Below, in pieces: positions 1-8,815 of a stretch of 40,226 bases of DNA. The stretch lies in the NCBI GenBank assembly GCA_945862295.1, contig CAMAXT010000017.1, forward strand, positions 1 through 40,226, given 5' to 3'. The notes under the pieces are model-generated. The model was not told the DNA's origin. It searched no databases and saw only the letters and a program-made list of their open reading frames with translations. Positions within the stretch are counted from its first letter, which is position 1. Each line of letters starts with the position of its first letter. The translations under genes and the position numbers were made by a program. The stretch comes from Pseudobacteriovorax antillogorgiicola. Its GTDB lineage: Bacteria; Bdellovibrionota_B; Oligoflexia; Oligoflexales; CAIYRB01.

Positions 1-780
1 GCAAGAGCTGCGCATTTAACTGGCGAAATCATTTTGACATTTGTCGTCACTGACGCGGCTAAAAAGTCTGAAATCAGGAAAATCTCTGAATCTTTGCAGC
101 GTCGCGGTCACCGCATCACCTCGACCTACATGAACATCAATAAAGAAACCACCAATGCGATCTTTTCTGAAGAAAACATTCGCATCTCAGGAACAGAGCG
201 CCTGCGAGAACGCCTGTGTGATCTTGATTTCGAGATTGGTCCAACATCGTTTTTTCAGATCAATCCGTGGCAAGCGATCAATCTCTACCGAAGAGTCGAG
301 CACTTTGCTGGACCCTCATCACAGGGCGAAGTTGCTTGGGACTTGTTTTGCGGTACAGGACAAATGGCACTGATGCTCGCAAGACTTGGATATAACGTCC
401 TCGGCATTGAAGAGAATAAGAAAGCCGTTGTCGATGCTCTGGCAAACGCCAAGAAAAATAAGCTTTCAGAAAATACTCTATTCATCGATGCGCGCGTCGA
501 AGAGAGCGAACACCTAATTCCACTCACGCACAAGACGCCATCCCTCATTGTCGTCAATCCCTCTCGGCGCGGCCTTGCTCAATCGACGCGCGAATATATT
601 GCAGCGCTTCTTAAAAGAAACCCGCGATGCCGCGTCATTTATGTTTCTTGTGAGGTTGAAACCCTAGCTCGTGACCTGAAAGACTTACTTGTTCCTGGTT
701 TTCAACTGCGTCAGTTGGAGGGTTTTGACATGTTTCCGCAAACGACCAATATGGAGTGGTTGACGGTCATCTCACCGTAA
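1..780 (+). CDS. rlmC: 23S rRNA (uracil-C5)-methyltransferase, RlmC/RumB type, 5' end cut off by window edge
   Basis: This is the C-terminal part of a TrmA/RumA-family SAM-dependent RNA uracil-C5 methyltransferase. The reading frame is open from base 1, so the gene starts before the window. Visible motifs in order are FFQINPWQA (the FFQ.N substrate/SAM region), DLFCGTGQMAL (the SAM-binding glycine loop), VNPSRRGL (the DPPR-like motif) and YVSCEVETLARDL, which holds the catalytic Cys of the SCN-type motif. The VNP.RRG form and the ending FDMFPQTTNMEWLTVI resemble RlmC (U747) more than RlmD (U1939). That choice is inferred from a few motifs. The N-terminal part with the 4Fe-4S cysteines is outside the window. 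The gene ends 123 bases before the next plus-strand gene and no clear terminator follows it. Confidence 0.85.
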   Translation, partial: ARAAHLTGEIILTFVVTDAAKKSEIRKISESLQRRGHRITSTYMNINKETTNAIFSEENIRISGTERLRERLCDLDFEIGPTSFFQINPWQAINLYRRVEHFAGPSSQGEVAWDLFCGTGQMALMLARLGYNVLGIEENKKAVVDALANAKKNKLSENTLFIDARVEESEHLIPLTHKTPSLIVVNPSRRGLAQSTREYIAALLKRNPRCRVIYVSCEVETLARDLKDLLVPGFQLRQLEGFDMFPQTTNMEWLTVISP

Positions 781-903
781 ACTTGGCATAGAACGACACC
801 CCCTAACCATCAGTTATTACATGTATTTAAATAGATCCCTTAGGTTTTTGCGTGGGCGAACCGATAAGACTTTTACAGCACAAGCTCAATAAAAGGATCT
901 AAT

Positions 904-3285
904 ATGAAACTACCAGCACCACGACTGCTAGCATCAACCATTCTTGTAATGATTGCAGCATGTAAACCACCGGCTTCAAGCCAGTCTGGTTTACAAACTT
1001 TGGAAAACTTTGCGCTCAACGAAGAAGTTAGAACTAACGTCTGTTCGGCTCCGGAAGCAGAGCTAGACAAACGGGATCCTCGCGAGAAAGTTGCGGCTTT
1101 TATCGAAGTCAAGGACACACGCCTTGCGCAAGCAATGAGTGCTGAATTAATTTTAGCACTCTCTGCTGTTCCAGATGCCGCTTTCAAAATCTTTCAAGCG
1201 CGCAATGGCAAAATTTTAATCACTCCAGACGCAGCTCGCTTCTGCTCTTTCTCCGGAGCTGTAAAGTTCAGTGGTAAAACACCAATATTTAAATCATGTC
1301 TGGTAAATATACCTAAGGGCTCAGGCACGACAAAATTCACAAAGTCGTTTGAAGGCATGACCTTAGTATCCATTCCCGATCGCCAGGCCGTTCGACACGG
1401 TATTGTCCGAACTATGGGTTACATGGTTGCTGATACCCTCGCTAAAGACTCGGGCTTCGAGGTTCTCCGCGCCGAGTTGACCAAATCTTTCCTAGTCGAC
1501 GTAGCTAGATCGTCAATATTCAGTCTGACCGACCAAGAGAATCTGTTAGGTAAGGGCATCGATACAATCGTCCGTACCAACATCAAAAACAAAGAAAAAA
1601 ATATTCTAAAAGACGTAAAGGCAACAGACCAGGCAATCTCTAACTTCATGAACTTTGTGGTCGGTGAAGCATTCGATTCCTACTATTGCAAAACAGGCCC
1701 AGGATCCTCATTTGAAAAGTCAGTTGCTGATCGCATCAAAACGAAGGCAGACGCGCCTCTTTTTGAATATCTCACTGACACTCGTGCCGTGATGGATCAT
1801 TTTTTCCCACGCACTCATCAAGTATTCCTACTCGTCGACGCTCACATGCGTGGATTTGCATCGAAGCTACCTAACATCACCTACCGTTATGGTATTTTTA
1901 CTGACACAATCAAATTGACCGCCAGTTCCGAACAGTCAGAAGGTTATTCTTTGGCCGGAACTACTGTTGCGGACCGAAAAGCGCAGCTTGAAGCGCAGAT
2001 TCGCGAACAGGCAACTAACACGAGGGAAGCTCACGAACAGTGGCAACAGAAAAAAGCCACCCACGACGGTGCTTGGTCTGACGTTTGGGGTTCAAAAAAA
2101 TCTGAAATGGACACGGCAAAAGCCGTCTATAACTTTACACAAGGTAGGGAGCAAGCCCTTCAGAAAGAATTGCAGGCAGTGTTAGCAGAAGAGAAGAAAG
2201 TCGGCGCGACTGCCCAAACAGCTAACAACACTCAGTTTCAAAAAGTCGATGAAAAAGTTGCAACATTCGACGCAAACGCAGCGCTAAAACAAGGTGTACA
2301 AGACACAGCAAAAGTCTACGGCCAAGCAACAAGTACCGGCTTAGGTTATGTTGGTGAAAAAGCTGGTGGCTTAATCAGTGAAGACGCTGCAGCGATTGCA
2401 AAAGCTGCCGGTCAAGGTGTAGGCGATGGCGTTGGCGGCGTACTTGGATCATTCGGTACGATTGCAACAGACTCCATTGAAGGGGTACAGAAAAAAGTCG
2501 AAGACACCACTCAATTTGCTAATAACTTAGCAGTTGACCCCTCTGGAACATTGACCAAAGCCGCTCAAGATAAGCTCAATGAAACACAACAAACAATTGT
2601 AAACATCGGTTCAAATACTGGTAAGATCTTAACTGGTGACACTGCGGCTTTGAGCAGCACTTTGCGGAACGCACCAGTCTTAGGTAACGCTTACGCAACA
2701 GCAGAAAACACCGTAAAAGCTGGTCACGCACTTTATACTGGTGGCTCGATGGATGCGATCGTCAAAGATCAATACGATGTTGCTGCGAAATCAATTGAAG
2801 CAGCCGGTAGTGAAGCATTCAATGCTTTCAATCCAGTTTCAATGGCTCAAGATAAACTCGCCGACATGCAAAAGAAGGCAGTCGTTGGTGGTATGGTACA
2901 CGTACAGAAAGAAATGATTCTTGATATTCATACCAGTCCATCTCTTTTGCACACAGAGTACCTTCGTAATGCAGCAAAGACTTACAATACAGTTGGTGAA
3001 ATAAAAGAAAACTTTGGCCACGTAACAGAAGCACTTAATTTCGAAGCGAATAAGAATGCCAATCCAGCACAATCATTGGACACGCTTCAATCGACAACTC
3101 CAGGTCACCAATACAACCCAATGCCTGCTGCTCCTCCAGTCAGGCCAGCGGTTGATACATTCAATCAAGCGATGTTGGCATCGCCACCGGTAGCGATCCA
3201 ACCGATGCCCGCGGCACCAGCTCCCGCAGCTGCTGCACCAGCACCAGTACAAGGTCCAGCGCCATCGTCGGATTTTGATCTCTAA
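904..3285 (+). CDS. large lipoprotein of unknown function with coiled-coil and Ala/Pro-rich tail
   Basis: The 793-residue product starts with a lipoprotein signal peptide. A hydrophobic stretch ends in VMIAAC, with the lipidated Cys at residue 20, so it should sit in the outer or inner membrane facing the periplasm or cell surface. I recognise no family. Residues about 60-340 look globular with several Cys. Residues about 355-440 are charged and helical (EAQIREQATNTREAHEQW), likely coiled coil. The next 300 residues are rich in Ala, Gly and Thr with amphipathic, turn-rich segments. The last 60 are Pro/Ala-rich and probably disordered. A purine-rich AAAAGGA lies 7 bases before the ATG. The gene stands alone with its own terminator, so it is probably monocistronic. 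A structural or adhesive role is possible but nothing in the sequence proves it. Confidence 0.8.
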   Translation: MKLPAPRLLASTILVMIAACKPPASSQSGLQTLENFALNEEVRTNVCSAPEAELDKRDPREKVAAFIEVKDTRLAQAMSAELILALSAVPDAAFKIFQARNGKILITPDAARFCSFSGAVKFSGKTPIFKSCLVNIPKGSGTTKFTKSFEGMTLVSIPDRQAVRHGIVRTMGYMVADTLAKDSGFEVLRAELTKSFLVDVARSSIFSLTDQENLLGKGIDTIVRTNIKNKEKNILKDVKATDQAISNFMNFVVGEAFDSYYCKTGPGSSFEKSVADRIKTKADAPLFEYLTDTRAVMDHFFPRTHQVFLLVDAHMRGFASKLPNITYRYGIFTDTIKLTASSEQSEGYSLAGTTVADRKAQLEAQIREQATNTREAHEQWQQKKATHDGAWSDVWGSKKSEMDTAKAVYNFTQGREQALQKELQAVLAEEKKVGATAQTANNTQFQKVDEKVATFDANAALKQGVQDTAKVYGQATSTGLGYVGEKAGGLISEDAAAIAKAAGQGVGDGVGGVLGSFGTIATDSIEGVQKKVEDTTQFANNLAVDPSGTLTKAAQDKLNETQQTIVNIGSNTGKILTGDTAALSSTLRNAPVLGNAYATAENTVKAGHALYTGGSMDAIVKDQYDVAAKSIEAAGSEAFNAFNPVSMAQDKLADMQKKAVVGGMVHVQKEMILDIHTSPSLLHTEYLRNAAKTYNTVGEIKENFGHVTEALNFEANKNANPAQSLDTLQSTTPGHQYNPMPAAPPVRPAVDTFNQAMLASPPVAIQPMPAAPAPAAAAPAPVQGPAPSSDFDL

Positions 3286-3300
3286 TCAAACACACTAGAA

Positions 3301-3325
3301 AAGAGGCTTCGGCCTCTTTTTTTTT
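3301..3325 (+). terminator. rho-independent terminator of the large lipoprotein gene
   Basis: AAGAGGC and GCCTCTT form a perfect 7-bp stem closed by a TTCG tetraloop, directly followed by seven more T. It lies 15 bases after the stop codon of the 793-residue lipoprotein gene. The UUCG loop and the T-run make it a textbook intrinsic terminator on the plus strand. Confidence 0.92.
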
Positions 3326-3496
3326 GCCAAATCGCAGTCATTTAGCCGGCGTGAAGAGAAATCGCAGCGTCAAGGCCGCCTAAATGCTCCTAACTATCAG
3401 ATATTATTTATTTAAATTAACCCTAATCCACCTTGAATGACCTGCGAGCAGACGATACCATGGGGACCAAACATCCATTGGTTAAAGGCTAGCTCC

Positions 3497-4354
3497 ATGG
3501 ACTCGCACGGAAAAGAAGACCTCATCGAGCCCACGCGTCATTCAGTGACCTACGGCTCTTATCTGAAAGTTCGCGAACTACTTTCTCTGCAAACACCACT
3601 CACTGTACCTGAACAGCATGACGAAGTTTTGTTCATCATCATTCATCAGGTTTATGAATTGTGGTTTAAGCAGATTCTGCACGAAGCAAAAAAAGCTGCT
3701 GCGGCAATCGATGCCGACAATCTCATGCTGTTCAACAGGACAGCTCATAGAATCCAATCCATTCAGACTATTCTTACTCATCAAGTCGGCATCCTTGAAA
3801 CAATGACGCCGTCAGACTTCAACACCTTTCGCGACCGCCTAAATCCTGCGAGCGGATTTCAGTCTTGGCAGTTCAGAGAGCTTGAGTTTTATCTGGGCTA
3901 TAAAGATGCTGCCTACATGAAATTTCACAAGAATGATCCATCAGCATTCGCAGCGCTAGAAACGGCTCTAGCAGCACCGTCGGTCTACGACAGATTCCTT
4001 AGATTGCTTAAAAGGAGGGGTTTCGCGATCCCTGATGATGTTATTTCAAGAACTATATCTGATAACTACCAGGCCAATGATCAGGTTTGTCAAGAAATCG
4101 TTAAAATTTACAAACAGTCGGATAAGTATTACGATCTTTACTCAGCCCTAGAAGCCATGATTGACCTAGATGAAGGCGTTTTACTTTGGCGCCAGCGTCA
4201 TGTTGCTATGGTTGAGCGGATGATCGGCAACCGTCGCGGGACTGGCGGCTCAAGTGGCGTCAGCTATCTCAGCAAAACATTATCGAAAAGATTTTTTCCC
4301 GACATTTGGGATGCACGCAACTATATCGGAGACAGCGAATATGGCCGTAAATAA
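3497..4354 (+). CDS. kynA: tryptophan 2,3-dioxygenase
   Basis: Heme enzyme that opens the indole ring of L-tryptophan to N-formylkynurenine, the first step of the kynurenine pathway in the cytoplasm. Family motifs are TYGSYLKVRELLSLQ, HDEVLFIIIHQVYELWFK and RQRHVAMVERMIGNRRGTGG. By family analogy His50 in IIIHQ is the active-site His and His235 in RQRH is the heme ligand. Length (285 residues) is normal. An ATG 60 bases upstream (3437) is in frame, but it lacks a Shine-Dalgarno sequence, whereas AAAGG lies 8 bases before the ATG at 3497, so I chose the latter. The last 14 bases overlap the next gene, indicating a translationally coupled operon with the aminotransferase and ferredoxin. No kynurenine formamidase or kynureninase gene is in the window. 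Confidence 0.93.
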   Translation: MDSHGKEDLIEPTRHSVTYGSYLKVRELLSLQTPLTVPEQHDEVLFIIIHQVYELWFKQILHEAKKAAAAIDADNLMLFNRTAHRIQSIQTILTHQVGILETMTPSDFNTFRDRLNPASGFQSWQFRELEFYLGYKDAAYMKFHKNDPSAFAALETALAAPSVYDRFLRLLKRRGFAIPDDVISRTISDNYQANDQVCQEIVKIYKQSDKYYDLYSALEAMIDLDEGVLLWRQRHVAMVERMIGNRRGTGGSSGVSYLSKTLSKRFFPDIWDARNYIGDSEYGRK

Positions 4355-5570
4355 GCAGCCGGCGAATGCGCAAAACAAACTAAACAAACTCACGCTTGAA
4401 CTTGAAGAGTACCCGATGGAGGAACTCGCAAGAATAAAAAAAGAACTTATCAAAAAAGGCCGTCCGGTTTTTGACTTTGGAACAGGCGACCCTAAAATCC
4501 CAACCTGGGAACCGATTCGTGACGCTTGCGTCAACGCGATACCTGAAATCAGCCAGTATCCAAGCGTTAAAGGCCCGGACGATCTAAGGGTTGCGCAACA
4601 AGGCTACCTTGAGCGCCGCTTCGACATCAAACCTGATAGCGGATACAGCATCATCCCGTCGTCAGGATCTAAAGAAGCTATCTTCCACATCGCTATGTGC
4701 TTAGTGGGCAGATCTGGCGGGAAAAAGCATATCGTCTATCCAGATCCTGGCTATCCGGTCTACCGTTCGTCGACAAAATTCGCTCACGGTATACCGTTTC
4801 CCATTAAACTATCTGAATCTAACGGCTACCTTCTCGAACCCTGGGAGATGCCACCCTACATCCAGAGAGACTGCGCAGCTATTTGGCTGAATTATCCGCA
4901 AAATCCGACCGGTGCGACAGCGACACGCGAATACTGGAAAAATGTTGTCGATTGGGCTCACAAGACCGATACGATTCTTCTCTCAGACGACTGCTATATC
5001 GATATCTACAATTCAGAAATCGATAATAAGCCCGTGGAAAATGACGAAGAGGATGAACGCCCGGCTTGTCCCCTTCAGTTTTCTTCAGACCGCGTGTTGA
5101 CGTTCCAAAGCCTTTCTAAAAGGTCGGGAATGACCGGATACAGATCTGGGTTTATTGCTGGTGATTCCGATATTGTTAAAGGTATTTTGAAAGCCCGCGC
5201 TAATTTCGGCGTCGGATCGCCAGACTTTATTTCATCTGCTGCAATAACCGCTTGGAATGATGACGAACACGTGCGAGAGAGACGTAAGATCTTTACCAAT
5301 CGCATAAAAATGGCAGCTCCAGTATTTCAAAACCTCGGCTTGCTTGATAACGCACCCGACGCGACATTCTATCTTTGGACAAAAATTCCCGAAGTCTTCG
5401 GAACAGGGGACGTGCGCTACTGCTTAGGACTCGCCGAGCACGGTGTTATTTGTAGTCCGTCGTCATGGCTAAGCGAGAGCATTAAAGGCTACGCTCGTTT
5501 CGCCTTGGTGCCTGAAGAGGAATCATTGAAGGAAGCGCTAGAAGTCATCAGAGATTACATTATCAGTTAA
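4341..5570 (+). CDS. PLP-dependent class I/II aminotransferase
   Basis: A fold-type I aminotransferase of 409 residues. Motifs in order are FGTGDPKIPT (N-terminal substrate region), PSSGSKEAIF, YPDPGYPVYRSS, LNYPQNPTGA (cofactor-ring and Asn region), ILLSDDCYIDIY (PLP-pyridine Asp and Tyr) and FQSLSKRSGMTGYRSGF, whose Lys260 should form the PLP Schiff base. The SLSKRS.MTGYR motif and the start are reminiscent of succinyldiaminopimelate (DapC-like) or LL-diaminopimelate-type aminotransferases. The overlap with tryptophan 2,3-dioxygenase also allows a kynurenine aminotransferase role. The substrate cannot be decided from sequence alone. The start at 4341 has GGAG 9 bases upstream. A longer in-frame start at 4254 lies deep inside kynA and has no such signal. 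Confidence 0.87.
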   Translation: MAVNKQPANAQNKLNKLTLELEEYPMEELARIKKELIKKGRPVFDFGTGDPKIPTWEPIRDACVNAIPEISQYPSVKGPDDLRVAQQGYLERRFDIKPDSGYSIIPSSGSKEAIFHIAMCLVGRSGGKKHIVYPDPGYPVYRSSTKFAHGIPFPIKLSESNGYLLEPWEMPPYIQRDCAAIWLNYPQNPTGATATREYWKNVVDWAHKTDTILLSDDCYIDIYNSEIDNKPVENDEEDERPACPLQFSSDRVLTFQSLSKRSGMTGYRSGFIAGDSDIVKGILKARANFGVGSPDFISSAAITAWNDDEHVRERRKIFTNRIKMAAPVFQNLGLLDNAPDATFYLWTKIPEVFGTGDVRYCLGLAEHGVICSPSSWLSESIKGYARFALVPEEESLKEALEVIRDYIIS

Positions 5571-5582
5571 TTCGGGACTGGC

Positions 5583-5903
5583 ATGCCAAAGTTGTTTTTC
5601 ACGCCTGTTGGCGTTAATTGTGATGTGGAAAGCAATACGAAGATCTTAGCTGCGGCTAACCGTAGCAAAGTTAGTATGCGGTTTGGCTGCGCCTCATGTC
5701 GATGTGGCACATGCGCCGTGAAAATCTCAGCTCCCGAAAACTTGTCGCCAATGAAAAGCGACGAAAAAAACCTACTAGAACGCATGAAACTAGACCTAGA
5801 CGGGACAGTCCGCCTGGCTTGCCAAGCTAGGATCATGCAATCAGAAGTAACAGTTGATTTAAATTTTCAAGATTCTTATTCGCCAGATCAAGGCGATGAC
5901 TAA
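5583..5903 (+). CDS. [2Fe-2S] ferredoxin
   Basis: A 106-residue plant-type/adrenodoxin-like ferredoxin. The cluster ligands are visible: GCASCRCGTC gives the C-x4-C-x2-C spacing, and a fourth Cys lies in RLACQ near residue 80. An additional Cys inside the motif is unusual. It should carry single electrons in the cytoplasm. The gene begins 12 bases after the aminotransferase stop, so it is very probably in the same transcript as kynA and the aminotransferase. Its redox partner is not apparent in the window. It ends 8 bases before the convergent rsmA gene, and I see no terminator between them. Confidence 0.87.
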   Translation: MPKLFFTPVGVNCDVESNTKILAAANRSKVSMRFGCASCRCGTCAVKISAPENLSPMKSDEKNLLERMKLDLDGTVRLACQARIMQSEVTVDLNFQDSYSPDQGDD

Positions 5904-5911
5904 AACGTCAT

Positions 5912-6727
5912 TTACTTGCGGGTGCTAATAATAAATTTCGTCAGCTGCATAAACTCCGCCGGAGAAAGATTGTCGGCTCTACGCTCAAGGTCGATAGGAA
6001 TCGTTTTTTCGTCAATACCTTCGATCATCGCCTTGATGCTGTTCCGCAGCTTCTTTCGTCGCTGCATGAAAGCCAACCGTGTTAGTGATTCCACTTGATT
6101 GAGCAGTTCGTCTGTAAACTTTTCCCTGCCAGCTGTTAATAAAATAACAGCGCTATCAACTTTGGGAACAGGATGAAATGCAGTCCGCGGAACCTGAAAC
6201 TCGAGAGAGATTTCTGCGCGTAGCTGCGCAAACACCGTCAAACTACCGTAGTCTTTGTTATTGTGCCGCGCTGCTACACGCGCTGCAAATTCAAGCTGCG
6301 TCATAAACATCATTGCAGACAATGATCCAAAGCTTGCCAAGCCGCGCAGCATGATCGGCGTAGAAATATTGTAGGGAATATTGCCGATAACAGCGGAACG
6401 AGCCTTCGATGCACCAATCCAAGCTTCCCAATCGTATCTTAAAACATCCTCGTTCACGATCGTAAGCGAGGAATCACCGGTCACTTCTCGTGCATACTCC
6501 GACATTTTTTCGGCAAAACGGTCATCCTTCTCAACAGCTGTAATATCAAAACCGTTTTTAACTAGCTCTCTCGTTAAAATGCCGTTTCCTGGCCCGATCT
6601 CCATGACGCGTTCGATTTTTAACGCTTTCAACTTCTCTACCATGCGCACAACAGGCCAATCGGTCGTCAGGAATACCTGCCCGAGAGATTTTTTTTGATA
6701 TAACGGATCCCGCCTGTTACCGCGCAT
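5912..6727 (-). CDS. rsmA: 16S rRNA (adenine1518/1519-N6)-dimethyltransferase
   Basis: RsmA (KsgA) dimethylates the two adjacent adenines in the 3' hairpin loop of 16S rRNA during late 30S assembly. The 271-residue protein shows KKSLGQVFL at the N-terminus, EIGPGNGILTRELV (SAM-binding motif I) at about residues 43-56, an acidic end of strand 2 (VEKDDRF), and the catalytic GNIPYNIS (NxPY) motif near residue 115. The C-terminal helical domain includes FMQRRKKLRNSIK, typical of the family. Start at 6727 has AGGG 4-5 bases upstream. It lies 114 bases downstream of tsaD on the same strand and may be co-transcribed with it. Confidence 0.96.
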   Translation of the reverse strand: MRGNRRDPLYQKKSLGQVFLTTDWPVVRMVEKLKALKIERVMEIGPGNGILTRELVKNGFDITAVEKDDRFAEKMSEYAREVTGDSSLTIVNEDVLRYDWEAWIGASKARSAVIGNIPYNISTPIMLRGLASFGSLSAMMFMTQLEFAARVAARHNNKDYGSLTVFAQLRAEISLEFQVPRTAFHPVPKVDSAVILLTAGREKFTDELLNQVESLTRLAFMQRRKKLRNSIKAMIEGIDEKTIPIDLERRADNLSPAEFMQLTKFIISTRK

Positions 6728-6841
6728 GCTGCCCTACAAATTTTAGGTTTGAGGTTGAGTTAGAACTTTCGGACCAATACCGATAGTCGAATGAAATATA
6801 CCAAGTTAGACACTTTTATTATAACGATAAGCGTGGCGCTG

Positions 6842-7879
6842 TTAAAGGCGAGCACTCGAAAAATCGTAACGCGAGTAAGCATCCCATGTGTGGTCAAAAA
6901 AACGGCTCGGATTCGCTTCCTCAGCCACAAGCACGTGATAGCCGTAAGCTGCTATCATTGCAGCATTGTCCGAGCAATATTTGAGATCTGGAAAAACCGC
7001 TGGAATGCGAATTTTTTCAGCAACCATGCGTCGAAATGCACCGCTAGCAGCCACACCGCCAGCTACCAAGAGCGACTTAAAAATCCCCCCTTCTAATTCA
7101 ATAGCCTCATTAAGTTTTCGCACAATCTGTTCAAAAGCTGCTTTTTGAAACGATGCCGACAAATCAGAAATCATTTCCGGATTCAAATCTTTGCGCTTCG
7201 AGTTTATGAGATTAACCATGTGCGTTTTAAGACCTGAATAGCTAAATACTATGCGCCCTTTTTCCGCGACCATTAAAGGCATGGAAAATTTTGCGGCGTT
7301 GCCGGTCTGCGCTAACATTTCAATCTTCGGTCCACCTGGATAGGGCAGGTCGAGCATCTTTGCGACTTTGTCGAAACACTCTCCGCAAGCGTCATCAATT
7401 GAATTGCCAATCAACTTAAAGTGCGTCCAACTATTCATACGGTAAAGGTTGGTATGCCCTCCTGAAACAACAAGGGCTAAGCACGGAAATAGTTGATCAG
7501 CACTAAGGGTCGTACCAAGCAACCCGCCGTGAATATGCGCATGCACATGATCAACAGGAATAAGAGGCTTTTTACTAGCGATGGCTAGGCCTTTCGCGTA
7601 GGAAATGCCAACTAGCAGTGCTCCGATCAACCCAGGGCCACGGGTGATAGCGACCGCATCGATTTGATCCATCGATACCTGTGCATCACTGAGCGCAGCA
7701 CGGACCACATCGTCGATCACTTCTAAATGTTGGCGAGATGCGATTTCGGGAACAACGCCACCGAAGACGGCATGGACTGCGATCTGAGAAGCGATCTTTG
7801 ACGACAGGACTTCGGTGCCATCGCGAATGACAGCAGCTGCTGTTTCATCGCAGGAAGATTCAATACCGAGGATTAACAT
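6842..7879 (-). CDS. tsaD: tRNA N6-threonylcarbamoyladenosine (t6A37) transferase subunit TsaD
   Basis: TsaD transfers the threonylcarbamoyl group from threonylcarbamoyl-AMP to A37 of ANN-decoding tRNAs, working with TsaB and TsaE. The 345-residue product has the Kae1/ASKHA signature: MLILGIESSCDETAAAVI at the N-terminus, the metal-binding HVHAHIHGG, the phosphate-binding VVSGGHTNLY, and YSGLKTHM. Near the C-terminus are VAGGVAASGAFRRM and YCSDNAAMIA. Its ATG overlaps the stop codon of the upstream CpoB-like gene by one base (TAATG), implying translational coupling. Length and motifs are complete, so it should be functional. Confidence 0.97.
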   Translation of the reverse strand: MLILGIESSCDETAAAVIRDGTEVLSSKIASQIAVHAVFGGVVPEIASRQHLEVIDDVVRAALSDAQVSMDQIDAVAITRGPGLIGALLVGISYAKGLAIASKKPLIPVDHVHAHIHGGLLGTTLSADQLFPCLALVVSGGHTNLYRMNSWTHFKLIGNSIDDACGECFDKVAKMLDLPYPGGPKIEMLAQTGNAAKFSMPLMVAEKGRIVFSYSGLKTHMVNLINSKRKDLNPEMISDLSASFQKAAFEQIVRKLNEAIELEGGIFKSLLVAGGVAASGAFRRMVAEKIRIPAVFPDLKYCSDNAAMIAAYGYHVLVAEEANPSRFFDHTWDAYSRYDFSSARL

Positions 7880-8709
7880 TAGCCTTGTTTCTTATCTTTT
7901 TCATCGAGCTCAGCGAGACGCTCTTTAGCTTTAACCGCTTCATCTGTCGATGGAAAGTCAGCGATCAATTCTTCATAATAGATTTTTGCCGTAGCTGGAT
8001 CACCGAGGTTACGGAAGCAGTCGCCAAGACGCATCTTCACAATTGGCATCATCTCTGAAGTCGGCTTCGAATCCGCCAGATCATTAAACTTCAATGCAGC
8101 GTCCCGCATTTTCCCTAACTTAAAATAGGCTTCGGCCCAGAGGTATTTCACTTCGTTTTTAGCAGAGCCGGATTCTTTTTTAACCAATTCCGCTGCGTCA
8201 TCGATAACGTTCTTATATTTCTTGGCATCGAAGTCAGATTGCAACTCCTTCAAACTGGCAGAGCTTTTGCGTTCAGTTTTTTTCGATTTTTTAACACCAG
8301 CTTTGTTCAACGCTTCGATTAGTTCTTCTTGCGCTTGTTCAACGGATTGGACGCGTTCAGCGAGGGACTGAAGGGTAACGCCGGAACCGCCCTCTTCACC
8401 AGGGACAACACCAGTGCGCATAGTGTTTTTAAGTGTGTCAATCTCACCTTTAAGAAGCTGAATGTCACGAATCAACTTGTCCATGTCAGCCTGAGTCGAC
8501 GCGATTTTCTTGACGTTGGACGCTCCATAATTTTTCGCTTCCTTCGAGGTATCAGTTAGTTGTTTTTCTAAAGTGAGAATTCTCGTCTGCGCGGAGAAAA
8601 GATCGTCTTTCATCTGGCGTTTTTCGCCGGGAGAAATACAAGCAGAGAGTGCCGTTAAAGCAGAAACAATAACTAATCGGTTTCGGATCGAAGTCATTAA
8701 AACTCGCAT
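7879..8709 (-). CDS. CpoB/YbgF-like lipoprotein with coiled coil and TPR repeats
   Basis: Domain order matches the Tol-Pal-associated CpoB (YbgF) family: a signal peptide, a coiled coil at about residues 25-150, then tetratricopeptide-type helices in the last 110 residues (for example MRLGDCFRNLGDPATAKIYYEELI). In E. coli CpoB coordinates peptidoglycan synthesis with outer-membrane constriction. Here the signal ends in LTALSAC, a lipobox, so the protein is lipidated, unlike E. coli CpoB. The ATG at 8709 has GGAAAA just upstream. An ATG at 8721 would add four residues but has a weaker site. The stop overlaps the tsaD start. No tol or pal gene is in the window, so the functional link rests on domain layout only. 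Confidence 0.75.
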   Translation of the reverse strand: MRVLMTSIRNRLVIVSALTALSACISPGEKRQMKDDLFSAQTRILTLEKQLTDTSKEAKNYGASNVKKIASTQADMDKLIRDIQLLKGEIDTLKNTMRTGVVPGEEGGSGVTLQSLAERVQSVEQAQEELIEALNKAGVKKSKKTERKSSASLKELQSDFDAKKYKNVIDDAAELVKKESGSAKNEVKYLWAEAYFKLGKMRDAALKFNDLADSKPTSEMMPIVKMRLGDCFRNLGDPATAKIYYEELIADFPSTDEAVKAKERLAELDEKDKKQG

Positions 8710-8815
8710 TGATTTTTCCATTCTATTTAAACAGCGATAAGAATCGTGTACCGCAATTTAAACACATGAAATCAACGACAGGCAATGACAGATTGTATTC
8801 TAAAAATAAGGGGCT

